Shown here: piece after piece, positions 45,442 through 55,094 of the stretch
Position numbering within the stretch: the first letter of the stretch is position 1
Layout of the letters: each line of letters begins with the position of its first letter
From: Gammaproteobacteria bacterium
GTDB taxonomy: Bacteria; Pseudomonadota; Gammaproteobacteria; Pseudomonadales; Pseudohongiellaceae
Direction: 5' to 3'
Assembly (NCBI GenBank): GCA_002706685.1
Contig: PALV01000013.1
Span: 186,001-250,000, forward strand
Length of the DNA stretch: 64,000 nt
Translations under genes and position numbers: made by a program
Notes under the pieces: generated by a model
The model's input: the letters and a program-made list of their open reading frames with translations, nothing else
Databases searched by the model: none
Told to the model about the DNA's origin: nothing

Positions 45442-46164
45442 ATGGAACAGGATTTTGCAAAGCGCCGTATTCGAACCCCGCTGGCGGAGCCCAGCCCTCC
45501 CCCCCGATCATCGGGACTCGCGCTATTGCTGACAGGCCTGGTGACTGGCGTTGTCATTGGCCTGTTCCTCGGTCTGCTGATTTATATGAGCGGTATGCTG
45601 CCGCCGGCACCGGGCCAGCAAGTGGCGGACGCAACACAGCGAGACTCAGAGTTCCTCACCCAGGATGGCGCCACAGTCGCCGAGGATGGTCTGACCGCTG
45701 AGCAGGAGCGGGAAGCAGCCCGACTTCAGCTCGAGTTTTATCAGGAGCTACCAAACTACGAAGTAGTCGTTGATGTCACCCCGCTACCGGTGCCAGCGTC
45801 CCAGCGCAGTACACCAGATCCAACAACAGAGCCGCCCGCTGAGTCTTCAAATGCTCCAGCGACGGCTGAGTCAACTACTGCAACCGTAGTGGCCACATCA
45901 GAAACCGTCCCGCCCAGTCTGTCCAACGGTGCCTTCCTCCTGCAGGCTGGAGCCTTCCAGCAGCAGGGAGCTGCCAGTGCCCAACTCAACCGGCTGCTGG
46001 CGCTCGGCCTGGACGCTCGTATCCGCCAGGAGAACATGCCCAACCGCACACTCTACCTGGTACAGGCCGGGCCCTATGACACCCGCGAGCAGATGCTGCA
46101 GGCCGAAAGCACATTGCGCAGCAATAATATCGATACCATGCGCATAACGCTCAACCGGCCTTGA
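45442..46164 (+). CDS. SPOR domain-containing cell-division-type protein (FtsN-like)
   Basis: Cytoplasmic N-term, one TM, linker, C-terminal SPOR (FLLQAGAFQQQGAASAQLNRLLALGLDARIRQENMPNRTLYLVQAGPYDTREQMLQAESTLR). Confidence 0.85.
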   Translation: MEQDFAKRRIRTPLAEPSPPPRSSGLALLLTGLVTGVVIGLFLGLLIYMSGMLPPAPGQQVADATQRDSEFLTQDGATVAEDGLTAEQEREAARLQLEFYQELPNYEVVVDVTPLPVPASQRSTPDPTTEPPAESSNAPATAESTTATVVATSETVPPSLSNGAFLLQAGAFQQQGAASAQLNRLLALGLDARIRQENMPNRTLYLVQAGPYDTREQMLQAESTLRSNNIDTMRITLNRP

Positions 46165-46228
46165 AACCGGTCAGCTGCATCCCCACTTAACTATTTAAAT
46201 ATTCCTGCCTGTTTAAAGGAGATGCGGT

Positions 46229-46768
46229 TTGGAGCAATTCCGTGGAACAACTATTTTGTCTGTGCGCCGTGGCAACACTGTCGTGGTCGGTGGCGACGGC
46301 CAGGTATCTCAGGGCAACACCGTCCTGAAAGGCAATGCACGCAAAGTCAGAAGGCTTTACAAAGACCAGGTGATCGCCGGCTTCGCTGGCGGCACCGCCG
46401 ATGCATTCACGCTGTTTGAGCGATTCGAGGAACAGCTGGAGAAGCACCAGGGCAAGCTGGTCCGTGCCGCAGTGGCACTGGCCAAACTCTGGCGCACAGA
46501 GCGTTCTCTGCGCCGCCTCGAAGCACTTCTGGTTGTTGCAGATAAAGATGCTTCACTGATCATTACCGGCAATGGCGATGTCATCGAACCGGAAGACGGC
46601 CTGATGGCAATTGGCTCGGGCGGCTCATTCGCTCTGTCAGCTGCTCGTGCGCTTTATTACAACACTGAAATGGACGCCCGCAGCATCGTGGAAAAAAGTC
46701 TGGGCATTGCTGCCGACATCTGCGTCTACACCAACCAGCAGCACGTGATTGAAGAACTTGAGTATTAG
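46229..46768 (+). CDS. hslV: ATP-dependent protease subunit HslV
   Basis: [44 protein letters not shown] start. Confidence 0.97.
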   Translation: MEQFRGTTILSVRRGNTVVVGGDGQVSQGNTVLKGNARKVRRLYKDQVIAGFAGGTADAFTLFERFEEQLEKHQGKLVRAAVALAKLWRTERSLRRLEALLVVADKDASLIITGNGDVIEPEDGLMAIGSGGSFALSAARALYYNTEMDARSIVEKSLGIAADICVYTNQQHVIEELEY

Positions 46769-46787
46769 TGCGACAGGATTTTATTAC

Positions 46788-48134
46788 ATGACAACCATGA
46801 CTCCGCGAGAAATCGCCTCCGAACTTGACCGCCATATCGTTGGCCAGAACAAGGCCAAACGCGCAGTTGCGATTGCCCTGCGCAACCGCTGGCGGCGTAT
46901 GCAGCTTGGCAGTGAGATCCGCCAGGAAATTACTCCCAAGAATATTCTGATGATTGGCCCGACCGGCGTCGGCAAAACTGAAATCGCCCGACGCCTGGCC
47001 AAACTGGCCAACGCGCCGTTCATCAAAGTTGAAGCCACCAAATTTACCGAAGTGGGCTACGTTGGCCGTGATGTGGAATCCATTGTCCGCGACCTGGTGG
47101 ACATTGCTGTCAAAATGCTTCGTGAAGAACAGATCCGCAAAGTTCAGCACCGTGCCGAAGATGCTGCGGAAGAGCGCATTCTGGACGCCCTGCTGCCGCC
47201 AGCGCGCAGTGTCGCGCAGGATGAGTCAGAGCCTCAGACCAACAACTCTGCCAGTCGGCAGATGTTCCGCAAAAAACTGCGCGAAGGTCAGCTAGACGAC
47301 AAGGAAATTGAAATTAGCGTCAGCGACAATGCGACAGGCGTCGAGATCATGGCGCCGCCGGGACTGGAAGAGATGACCAGCCAGCTAAAGAACATGTTCT
47401 CTTCGATGAATACGGGTCGCAAGAAAACGCGTCGACTGCCCATCAAGGTCGCGTTCCGCATGCTCAAGGAAGAAGAAGCGGCCAAGCTGGTCAATGAGGA
47501 AGAAATCAAGAACCAGGCCATTGAAGTCACAGAACAGACCGGTATCGTATTCATCGATGAGATAGACAAAGTTACCGAACGCAGTGAGAGCGGACACAGC
47601 GGCGGCGTGTCTCGCGAAGGTGTGCAACGTGACCTGCTGCCATTGATAGAAGGCTCTACCGTGACAACCAAGTATGGCAGTGTGAAAACTGATCATATTC
47701 TGTTTATTGCATCTGGCGCCTTTCACCTTTCCAAACCTTCGGACCTGATCCCCGAGCTGCAGGGCCGCCTGCCAATTCGTGTAGAGCTTGACGCGCTGAG
47801 TGCCAAAGATTTCGAGCGCATTCTGACTGAACCCAATGCAGCATTGACGGAACAGTATCGCGCTTTGCTGGCCACAGAAGGGCTGAATGTCACCTTCACC
47901 GACGATGGCATTGCCAAGCTGGCCGAGACGGCCTGGGAAGTAAATGAGCGCACTGAAAACATCGGCGCCCGTCGCCTGCATACTGTCATGGAGCGCTTGC
48001 TGGAAGAAGTATCATTCACTGCTGCAGATCTGGGCGTTGGCGAAAACCGCGACCTGACCATTGATGCCGCTTACGTTGAAAAACAACTGGGTGACCTGGC
48101 GCGCAACGAAGACCTGAGCCGTTTCATCCTGTAA
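46788..48134 (+). CDS. hslU: ATP-dependent protease ATPase subunit HslU
   Basis: [56 protein letters not shown]. Confidence 0.98.
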   Translation: MTTMTPREIASELDRHIVGQNKAKRAVAIALRNRWRRMQLGSEIRQEITPKNILMIGPTGVGKTEIARRLAKLANAPFIKVEATKFTEVGYVGRDVESIVRDLVDIAVKMLREEQIRKVQHRAEDAAEERILDALLPPARSVAQDESEPQTNNSASRQMFRKKLREGQLDDKEIEISVSDNATGVEIMAPPGLEEMTSQLKNMFSSMNTGRKKTRRLPIKVAFRMLKEEEAAKLVNEEEIKNQAIEVTEQTGIVFIDEIDKVTERSESGHSGGVSREGVQRDLLPLIEGSTVTTKYGSVKTDHILFIASGAFHLSKPSDLIPELQGRLPIRVELDALSAKDFERILTEPNAALTEQYRALLATEGLNVTFTDDGIAKLAETAWEVNERTENIGARRLHTVMERLLEEVSFTAADLGVGENRDLTIDAAYVEKQLGDLARNEDLSRFIL

Positions 48135-48535
48135 TGGATAAGACGCCCGTCAGCATCCGACTGCGCAAAACCAGCAATGTGCTGGAGCTCGCGTATGCTG
48201 ACGGCGCTGCTTACCAACTGCCCGCTGAATTCCTTCGCGTGCACTCCCCCTCTGCTGAAGTGACCGGTCATGGCCCAGAACAGGCCGTCCTGCAATGGGG
48301 AAAACGCCATGTACGCCTGACCGGCGTTCGCGGCGTCGGCCACTATGCCACACAGCTCAGTTTTGATGATGGACACGACAGTGGCATCTTTACCTGGGAT
48401 TATCTATTCGACCTCTGCTCCCGTCAGGAACAGTTGTGGCAGGACTATCTTGAACGCCTGAGACGGGCGGGTCGATTGCGTGATGATGCACAAGTGATTA
48501 CCATTACAGATCCGACCAGGACCAATCACTCATGA
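48134..48535 (+). CDS. DUF971 domain-containing protein
   Basis: [31 protein letters not shown]...[24 protein letters not shown]. Confidence 0.9.
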   Translation: MDKTPVSIRLRKTSNVLELAYADGAAYQLPAEFLRVHSPSAEVTGHGPEQAVLQWGKRHVRLTGVRGVGHYATQLSFDDGHDSGIFTWDYLFDLCSRQEQLWQDYLERLRRAGRLRDDAQVITITDPTRTNHS

Positions 48536-49314
48536 GCAACCACCAACATAACGATTCCCACAGCACACATGCGGATAGCGAAGCGGGTACCCACTTCGGC
48601 TACCAGACTGTAAGTCCCGCGGAAAAAACCCGGCGTGTGGGCCAGGTATTTCACTCAGTCGCCAATCGCTATGATGTGATGAATGACCTGATATCCATGG
48701 GCACGCACCGTGTCATCAAGCAGTTTACGGTACAGCTCAGCGGCGTGCGGACAGGCCAGCGAGTGCTCGACCTGGCCGGTGGTACGGGGGATTTTTCCAT
48801 GAAATTTTCCCCGCTGGTAGGCCCCAGCGGCCAGGTGGTACTGGCTGACATCAATGATTCCATGCTCAAGGTGGGTCGCGATAGACTGCTGGACCGGGGG
48901 CTGACAGGCAATATCAGCATCGCGCAGGTCAATGCCGAACACCTGCCGTTTGAGGCAGAAAGTTTTGACTGCATTGTTATTGCCTATGGTTTGCGCAACG
49001 TCACTGACAAGGATGCCGCGCTGCGCTCCATGTACCAGACACTCAAACCTGGCGGCCGCGCGCTGGTGCTGGAATTCTCAAAACCGGTCAACCCCGTTCT
49101 TGGCAAGGCCTACGACGCCTGGTCAGCGCTGTGGCCGGTAGCAGGCAAAGCGGTCACTGGCGACGCCGACAGCTACCGTTATCTGGTGGAATCGATTCGT
49201 ATGCATCCGGACCAGGAAACCCTCAAGTCCATGATGCAGGAAGCCGGTTTCCGGGATTGCAAGTATCACAACCTGCTGGGCGGAATCAGCGCCATCCATA
49301 TTGGTTACAAATAG
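48532..49314 (+). CDS. ubiE: Bifunctional demethylmenaquinone/2-methoxy-6-polyprenyl-benzoquinol methyltransferase
   Basis: [44 protein letters not shown]. Confidence 0.98.
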   Translation: MSNHQHNDSHSTHADSEAGTHFGYQTVSPAEKTRRVGQVFHSVANRYDVMNDLISMGTHRVIKQFTVQLSGVRTGQRVLDLAGGTGDFSMKFSPLVGPSGQVVLADINDSMLKVGRDRLLDRGLTGNISIAQVNAEHLPFEAESFDCIVIAYGLRNVTDKDAALRSMYQTLKPGGRALVLEFSKPVNPVLGKAYDAWSALWPVAGKAVTGDADSYRYLVESIRMHPDQETLKSMMQEAGFRDCKYHNLLGGISAIHIGYK

Positions 49315-49324
49315 GCAGCCTGCC

Positions 49325-49933
49325 ATGAGCGCACTGTTGAAGTTTGCGATGCTGCAGCCTATTGAGGCGGGAATGAACCTGTTCCTCAAGCGAGACCCCC
49401 ATATCATCGCCTCACTGCACAGGGTTGCGCCCGACAAGCTGATTCTGCTGGAGTGCACCAGCTCCCCACGTCTGTCACTCGCACTGCAAATAAGCGCCGA
49501 TCGCATTCACCTGCTGGTCGAACCCGAAGAGCCAATTGATGCCACTATTCGTGGCACCCGTGCCGCATTGCTGGGCCTGCTGCAAAGCGATGACCCGGCT
49601 GCTGCACTGTACCATCCGGAACTGCAGCTCAGTGGTGATGTGCATCTGATTCAGGCGTTGCACCGCGCGGTGACGCGACTTGAGCTGCAGTGGCAGGACC
49701 TGTTCGACAATCCGGCATTCCACCTGGCTGCCTCCGCACTCACAAAAGCCCGCCAACAGACAGAGATGACGATGTCGTCACTGCGGCAGGACACCACTGA
49801 CTTCCTGCAACAGGAGGCCGCGCTGCTGCCCAGCCGCCATGAAGTTGCCGGTTTTCAGTCCAGAGTTGACGAACTGCGCCTGCGCATTGACCGTCTGGAG
49901 GCCCGTACCCGGCTTTTCCTGGAAAAACAGTAG
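49325..49933 (+). CDS. ubiJ: Ubiquinone biosynthesis accessory factor UbiJ (SCP2-like)
   Basis: Directly downstream of ubiE; SCP2-type domain plus C-terminal coiled coil (VDELRLRIDRLEARTRLF). Confidence 0.88.
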   Translation: MSALLKFAMLQPIEAGMNLFLKRDPHIIASLHRVAPDKLILLECTSSPRLSLALQISADRIHLLVEPEEPIDATIRGTRAALLGLLQSDDPAAALYHPELQLSGDVHLIQALHRAVTRLELQWQDLFDNPAFHLAASALTKARQQTEMTMSSLRQDTTDFLQQEAALLPSRHEVAGFQSRVDELRLRIDRLEARTRLFLEKQ

Positions 49934-50159
49934 GTCCATCTGGAAAATCGTGACATCAAACCCACTGTGACATATTGACGCAGTGACTTGTTTGCGCGCC
50001 CGTAGATGCGATAATCCGGGAAACGTTGCCATTCGTAACAATATTAAGGCGCCATTAAGTTGCTCTATGCGCATAATGGTTGCCACACAACGATATGGTT
50101 GTCGGACTGTTGCGGTGTCCACGCAGTCCGGAATTATAGAAATGTTCAGGAGAGTCAGT

Positions 50160-50627
50160 ATGAATGCAGCAAACAAGTCAGAAGGTTGGAAACTCGCCAG
50201 TGCGGCGGCCGCGTTGCTGATGTCCGGCACCGCCGCGGCTTCAGCCTTCGATTCGCTGGATAACAACCCGGACCAGCCGGTCAAGGTCAGCGTGTGTCAG
50301 GACGTTCCGGACACTGCCTTTGCCGCCGTCAGCACCGGCAATGAAAACTTTTCCTCAGTCATGTGTCAGGTCATGGGCGGCACGCAGGCCAAAGCACTGA
50401 CAGCTGCCGCGGGAACTGACCTGGCATCGGACGCCGTACAGGTGACTTACTGCAACGACGTTTTCACCTGCGCAGGTCTCAGTGCATGTAAGGGTAATGC
50501 CAACGCCAATTGTGCGGGTCAGAACACCTGTCACGGCATCGGCTTTGTTGGCGTATACAGCGATAGTAAAGACATCTCCGACTCACTGTGCGAGAAGCTT
50601 GGCGGCACGGTGCTGTCGTCACTGTAA
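50160..50627 (+). CDS. Bufferin-like (BufA2-like) periplasmic RiPP metallophore precursor, 155 aa, 8 Cys
   Basis: Sec-type signal (KLASAAAALLMSGTAAASA); CAGLSACKGNANANCAGQNTCHGIGF core (C-x5-C-x7-C-x5-C-xGxGF); followed by DUF692 and DUF2063 genes. Confidence 0.8.
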   Translation: MNAANKSEGWKLASAAAALLMSGTAAASAFDSLDNNPDQPVKVSVCQDVPDTAFAAVSTGNENFSSVMCQVMGGTQAKALTAAAGTDLASDAVQVTYCNDVFTCAGLSACKGNANANCAGQNTCHGIGFVGVYSDSKDISDSLCEKLGGTVLSSL

Positions 50628-50641
50628 AGCCACCCCCTGCC

Positions 50642-51457
50642 ATGCTTGGCTTCGGATTGGGACTGCGCAGTCAGCACTACAATGACGTGCTGACTGGGCG
50701 CCCAGACGTCGACTGGTTTGAACTGATAACCGAAAACTACCTGGCCCCCGGCGGGCGTCCACGGGCAATTTTACGCCAGGTTCGCGAACACTACCCTGTA
50801 GTTTTACATGGCCTGTCATTCAACATTGGCACAGCCGAAGCGCCCGACTTCGACTACCTGAAGCAACTCAAGACGCTGGTTAACGAAGTACAACCGGCCT
50901 GGGTATCTGACCATCTCTGCTGGACAGGGCTGCATGGCAGAACCTCACATGACCTGCTACCCATCGCCTACAATCAGGAGACGCTGGATCAGGTTGCCAG
51001 CAAGGTCAGCCAGATTCAGGACTACCTCGGCCATCACATCGTGCTGGAAAACCCGTCAGTCTATATTCAGTTCCGGTCTGCCAGTATGAGCGAGGCCGAG
51101 TTCATCAACACCCTGGTGGAGAGAACCGACTGTCGGATACTGCTGGATGTAAACAATCTCTATGTCAGTTGTTTCAACCTGGGACTTGATCCCTATCAGT
51201 CGCTGCAGGCGCTCAGGCCAGACTGTGTTGCCCAGTTCCATCTGGCCGGGCACACGAATAACATCAGCCATATAATCGACACCCACGACCAGGCCGTCAG
51301 CGACCCTGTGTGGGAACTGTATGCCGCCGCCTGCAAACGGTTCGGTGCCACAGCAACCCTGCTGGAACGGGACGACAATATACCTCCGCTGCAGGAGCTG
51401 ATTGCTGAGCTGGCACAGGCCAGAGCGATTCAGCAGCAGGCGCTGGACACTCAATGA
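50642..51457 (+). CDS. DUF692 multinuclear non-heme iron oxidative (MNIO) enzyme, BufB-like
   Basis: GFGLGLRSQHYNDVL...VVLHGLSFNIG...DHLCWTGLHG...IVLENPSVYIQF...RILLDVNNLYVSCFNLG...FHLAGHT. Confidence 0.93.
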   Translation: MLGFGLGLRSQHYNDVLTGRPDVDWFELITENYLAPGGRPRAILRQVREHYPVVLHGLSFNIGTAEAPDFDYLKQLKTLVNEVQPAWVSDHLCWTGLHGRTSHDLLPIAYNQETLDQVASKVSQIQDYLGHHIVLENPSVYIQFRSASMSEAEFINTLVERTDCRILLDVNNLYVSCFNLGLDPYQSLQALRPDCVAQFHLAGHTNNISHIIDTHDQAVSDPVWELYAAACKRFGATATLLERDDNIPPLQELIAELAQARAIQQQALDTQ

Positions 51458-51491
51458 CATTCGCATCATCGCGCCCGTGGAGAGCAGACTG

Positions 51492-52310
51492 ATGACCTGG
51501 TCAGAGGAACAGCAAGCTTTCTGGAACTGGATAACCCGGCCGCAGGACCTGCGCGAAAGCGCCGATGATATCCAGCAGCTTTTCAAACCACACCGGGAAA
51601 TCAGCCAGGTCGAAGCGCTGGCGATCTACAACAACGCCTACCACCAGCGACTGATACAAATTTCCTCCGAGCTTTTTCCAGTGACCTATCACACCCTGGG
51701 TCAGGATGTGTATACCCGACTCTGGATCGAGTACCTGGCAAGCTCACCCCCGCGCCCCGGGCCTATGGGCCTGCTGGGCGAAAACCTGCTGGCTTTCGTT
51801 CGGCAACACGAGCAGTTCGGAAAGCTGCCAGCCCTGATCAGCATCATCGAGTTGGAAAGCCTGCTGATCGAGCTGTTCGATCGCGCTGACGAACCTGCCT
51901 ACACCCAGGCGCAGCTTCAGTCTCTGCCGCCTGATCAGTGGCCGGAAACTCGCTGGCAGCCTAAACAGGACTGGGCGATCATGAGCAGTGCATTTGACCT
52001 GGAACAGTACTGGAGTCAGATGCAGCAATACATGAACTCTGCAGACCCAGTGCCAGGAGAAACCAGCTTCTCTGCAATGAGGTTTACGGATACGGATTGT
52101 GCATGGTATCTGGTGCGCAGATCAGATTATCGGATGCAGTTCCACCGTATCAGCGAACTGATGGCAGGTTTTCTGCAGAGACTGCAACAGGGGGTTAATT
52201 TCGCGGAACTTTGCGACTATCTGAACAGTCAGCGTCCTGACGAGGACATTCCCACACTCAGCCTGCAGCTGCTGCTCAAGACAATTGAGCTGCAGCTGCT
52301 GCATCGGTAG
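51492..52310 (+). CDS. DUF2063 (HvfC/BufC-type) putative DNA-binding/partner protein
   Basis: MTWSEEQQAFWNWITRPQD...ALAIYNNAYHQRLIQISSELFPVTYHTLGQDVYTRLWIEYLASSPPRPGPMGLLGENLLAFV; immediately downstream of DUF692. Confidence 0.88.
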   Translation: MTWSEEQQAFWNWITRPQDLRESADDIQQLFKPHREISQVEALAIYNNAYHQRLIQISSELFPVTYHTLGQDVYTRLWIEYLASSPPRPGPMGLLGENLLAFVRQHEQFGKLPALISIIELESLLIELFDRADEPAYTQAQLQSLPPDQWPETRWQPKQDWAIMSSAFDLEQYWSQMQQYMNSADPVPGETSFSAMRFTDTDCAWYLVRRSDYRMQFHRISELMAGFLQRLQQGVNFAELCDYLNSQRPDEDIPTLSLQLLLKTIELQLLHR

Positions 52311-52316
52311 AGAGGC

Positions 52317-52739
52317 TCAGGCTTCGACGATCTCGAAGGTATGCGTCATCTTTACGCCAGCGCCAGCCAGCATGATGGAAGCCGAACAGTATTTTTCAGC
52401 CGACAGCGACACTGCCCGCTCAACCTGTTTCTCACTCAGCTCTTTGCCGGTCACGATAAAGTGCATGTGAATGCTTTCGAACACAGCCGGCACAGCGTCT
52501 GCGCGCGTGGCCTGCATGTCGACCTGACAATCAGTCACCTGCTGCCGGGACTTGCGAAGAATATTGACCACGTCAAATGAAGAACATCCACCGGTGCCGA
52601 TCAGCAGCATCTCCATCGGTCGTACGCCCAGATTCCGGCCACCGCTGTCCTCCGGGCCATCCATGACCACCGTATGGCCACTGCCGGATTCGCCCAAAAA
52701 CATCGCGTTGTTAACCCAACGAACTGTTGCTTTCATCAC
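52317..52739 (-). CDS. OsmC family protein
   Basis: VRWVNNAMFLGESGSGHTVVMDGPEDSGGRNLGVRPMEMLLIGTGGCSSFDVVNILRKSRQ. Confidence 0.92.
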   Translation of the reverse strand: MMKATVRWVNNAMFLGESGSGHTVVMDGPEDSGGRNLGVRPMEMLLIGTGGCSSFDVVNILRKSRQQVTDCQVDMQATRADAVPAVFESIHMHFIVTGKELSEKQVERAVSLSAEKYCSASIMLAGAGVKMTHTFEIVEA

Positions 52740-52879
52740 TTGCTCCTGTACTCCTGTCAGCGGGTGCGAAAGATTACCACAGCCTGTGCGTCAGAGTTAG
52801 CCGTGAGCTCATGGCTTGCGTTACAATCAAGTGATATCCGGACAAGGGAATTCCGACCAACAACCAGGAGAGCACCGAT

Positions 52880-53515
52880 ATGGCGCTGATGGCCATCACT
52901 CCCCACATTGATGATCTGCACAACTTTCTGGCCTTCTGCCAGATTCGCAAGTATGAGCGGGGTCAGACTGTCATCTACGCGGGTGATGAACCGACCACGC
53001 TCTACTACATCATGAAGGGCACAGTGTCCGTGTACCTGGAAGAAGAGGAAGGCAAGGAGGTCATTATCGCCTATCTGAATCCAGGGGACTTCTTTGGCGA
53101 GATGGGCCTGTTTGATTCCCTGCAGTCACGCAGCGCATTCTGCCGCGCCCGCACCGGCTGCGAAATCGCAGAAATAGAGTACGCCAGGTTCAACAGCTAT
53201 GTGCGGGCTCACCCCGAAATTCTCTTCACCATCGGCAAGCAGATGGCCAATCGCCTGAGACATACGACAAGAAAACTGGGTGATCTGGCTTTTTATGATG
53301 TGACGGGCCGCATCGCACGCACGCTGATTGAGCTCAGCAAAGAACCGGCGGCAATGACCCACCCCAATGGCATGCAGATCAAAATTACCCGTCAGGAGCT
53401 GGGCAGCCTGGTTAATTGTTCGCGGGAAATGGCCGGACGTGTTTTAAAGACACTCGAAGAGCAGCAGTTGATTTCGGTTCACGGACAAACCATTGTGGTT
53501 TTTGGAACCCGCTGA
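52880..53515 (+). CDS. crp: cAMP-activated global transcriptional regulator CRP/Vfr
   Basis: PGDFFGEMGLFDSLQSRSAFCRARTGCEIAEIEY; HTH ITRQELGSLVNCSREMAGRVLKTLEEQQLI. Confidence 0.95.
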   Translation: MALMAITPHIDDLHNFLAFCQIRKYERGQTVIYAGDEPTTLYYIMKGTVSVYLEEEEGKEVIIAYLNPGDFFGEMGLFDSLQSRSAFCRARTGCEIAEIEYARFNSYVRAHPEILFTIGKQMANRLRHTTRKLGDLAFYDVTGRIARTLIELSKEPAAMTHPNGMQIKITRQELGSLVNCSREMAGRVLKTLEEQQLISVHGQTIVVFGTR

Positions 53516-54223
53516 TTATTCGCCGGAAGCCAGCATCAACAGGCCGCGCCCACCATTGGCAAACAGTTTCTCCCGTTCGGCCTTGATGTAGGCGAGCTTG
53601 TCGCGCTTTTCATCCTGCGGCAGCCCCCTCATGCCCAACAGACTCTCGGCACGCCGATAGCATGACATGGCCCGAATGCCGTCCTCATGCTCAATTGCTT
53701 TCTGAGCCATCAGCAAACTGGAATTAACCGCCACCCGCAGGCCCAGTGTTCGCAGTTTGTCACGGGCTGACTCAAACTGACTGGCACTGATTTTTTCGCC
53801 TTTGTACAAATCCATGAAAATCTGCAACGCCCGCTGTATGTGTCGCTGGGCAACACTCAACTCCTGCTCGGTTGCCACCGCAGCACTGCCGCCAGCTGAA
53901 CCGCTGCCGCGTTTGCGGCCGGAGGTCTCCGCTTCTTTTAGCTGAGCATCCAGGTCACGCCGGGACGGATCGAGGCGTTGAATGGTTTTTATATCGTTGG
54001 TCAGGGTTTCGTAGAGCGGCTGCAGGATTTCGGGATCGGTGTCCATCTGCAGCAGGGCACGACTGGCTTCGTATATCTGACGCCGCCGCTCATCCACCGT
54101 TGCCAGCTGGCGAAGCCGCCAGTACTGCTCGGACTGATGATGCAAGGCCCACTTGGCCAGCAGTAACCCAGCCCACAGTAGAAGCAGCAAAAAGAAGATG
54201 GTCAGCAGGTTGGGTACGAACAT
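53516..54223 (-). CDS. Conserved membrane-anchored hypothetical protein
   Basis: N-terminal TM; 235 aa; no recognised domain. Confidence 0.7.
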   Translation of the reverse strand: MFVPNLLTIFFLLLLLWAGLLLAKWALHHQSEQYWRLRQLATVDERRRQIYEASRALLQMDTDPEILQPLYETLTNDIKTIQRLDPSRRDLDAQLKEAETSGRKRGSGSAGGSAAVATEQELSVAQRHIQRALQIFMDLYKGEKISASQFESARDKLRTLGLRVAVNSSLLMAQKAIEHEDGIRAMSCYRRAESLLGMRGLPQDEKRDKLAYIKAEREKLFANGGRGLLMLASGE

Positions 54224-54296
54224 TTACGGCCCGGGTCGTCATTATTGAGATCGTTCTCATAGTGACTGGTATCGGCTGTTCGCAGGGAATGTTTAG

Positions 54297-55094
54297 TCAG
54301 TCAAACAATTCGCGCAGCTTTTCACCCGGATCGTCGGCTCGCATGAATGTCTCACCAATCAGGAATCCATAAATTCCACGTGACACCATGTGTTTGACAT
54401 CAGCAGCAGTGCTGATACCACTTTCGGTGACAATCAGTTTTTCTTCGGGCACCCGCTCTGCCAGGCGCAGCGTGGTATCCAGATCGGTATGAAAGGTATG
54501 CAGGTTTCGATTGTTGATACCTATCAGATCGAAACCTGCAGACAGGGCTACATCCAGCTCGGTTTCATTGTGAACTTCAACAAGCACATCAAGGGCAAAG
54601 TCTGCGGCGCACTGCGACAGCTCTTTCAGGCGCACCGGGTTCAGGGCCGCTACAATCAGCAGGATACAATCAGCCCCGATGGCGCCAGCTTCTGCCACCT
54701 GATAGGGGTCAACGATGAAGTCCTTGCGAATAACAGGCAGGTCACAGGCCGCGCGCGCCTGCTTGAGATATTCATTGCTGCCCTGAAAAAAATGTTCGTC
54801 GGTCAGCACAGACAGGCAATTGGCGCCAGCTGCCGCATACTGGGCAGCAATACGTGCCGGGTCAAAGTCTTCGCGAATCAGGCCTTTGCTCGGAGACGCT
54901 TTTTTGATCTCGGCAATCACAGCCGTCTTCTGCTGATCCATGCGCTCTCGCAGTGCGCTTATGAAACCCCGCCTGTCGTCCATGGTGTCGCGCGCCAGCT
55001 TTTCCTGCATGGCCAGGCTGACCTGCTGGCTGTTCTGCTGAATCTCCCACTGCTTGCGGTCGAGTATTTTTTCCAGAATCGTGCTTGTGCTCAC
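54297..55094 (-). CDS. trpC: Indole-3-glycerol phosphate synthase
   Basis: VIAEIKKASPSKGLIREDFDPARIAAQYAAAGA...LIGINNRNLHTF. Confidence 0.98.
   Translation of the reverse strand: MSTSTILEKILDRKQWEIQQNSQQVSLAMQEKLARDTMDDRRGFISALRERMDQQKTAVIAEIKKASPSKGLIREDFDPARIAAQYAAAGANCLSVLTDEHFFQGSNEYLKQARAACDLPVIRKDFIVDPYQVAEAGAIGADCILLIVAALNPVRLKELSQCAADFALDVLVEVHNETELDVALSAGFDLIGINNRNLHTFHTDLDTTLRLAERVPEEKLIVTESGISTAADVKHMVSRGIYGFLIGETFMRADDPGEKLRELFD

Noticed and set aside
49960-49990. CRP-like half site TGTGACATATTGACG near the bufferin-like operon
   Set aside because: Only one half-site matches TGTGA-N6-TCACA; not called.
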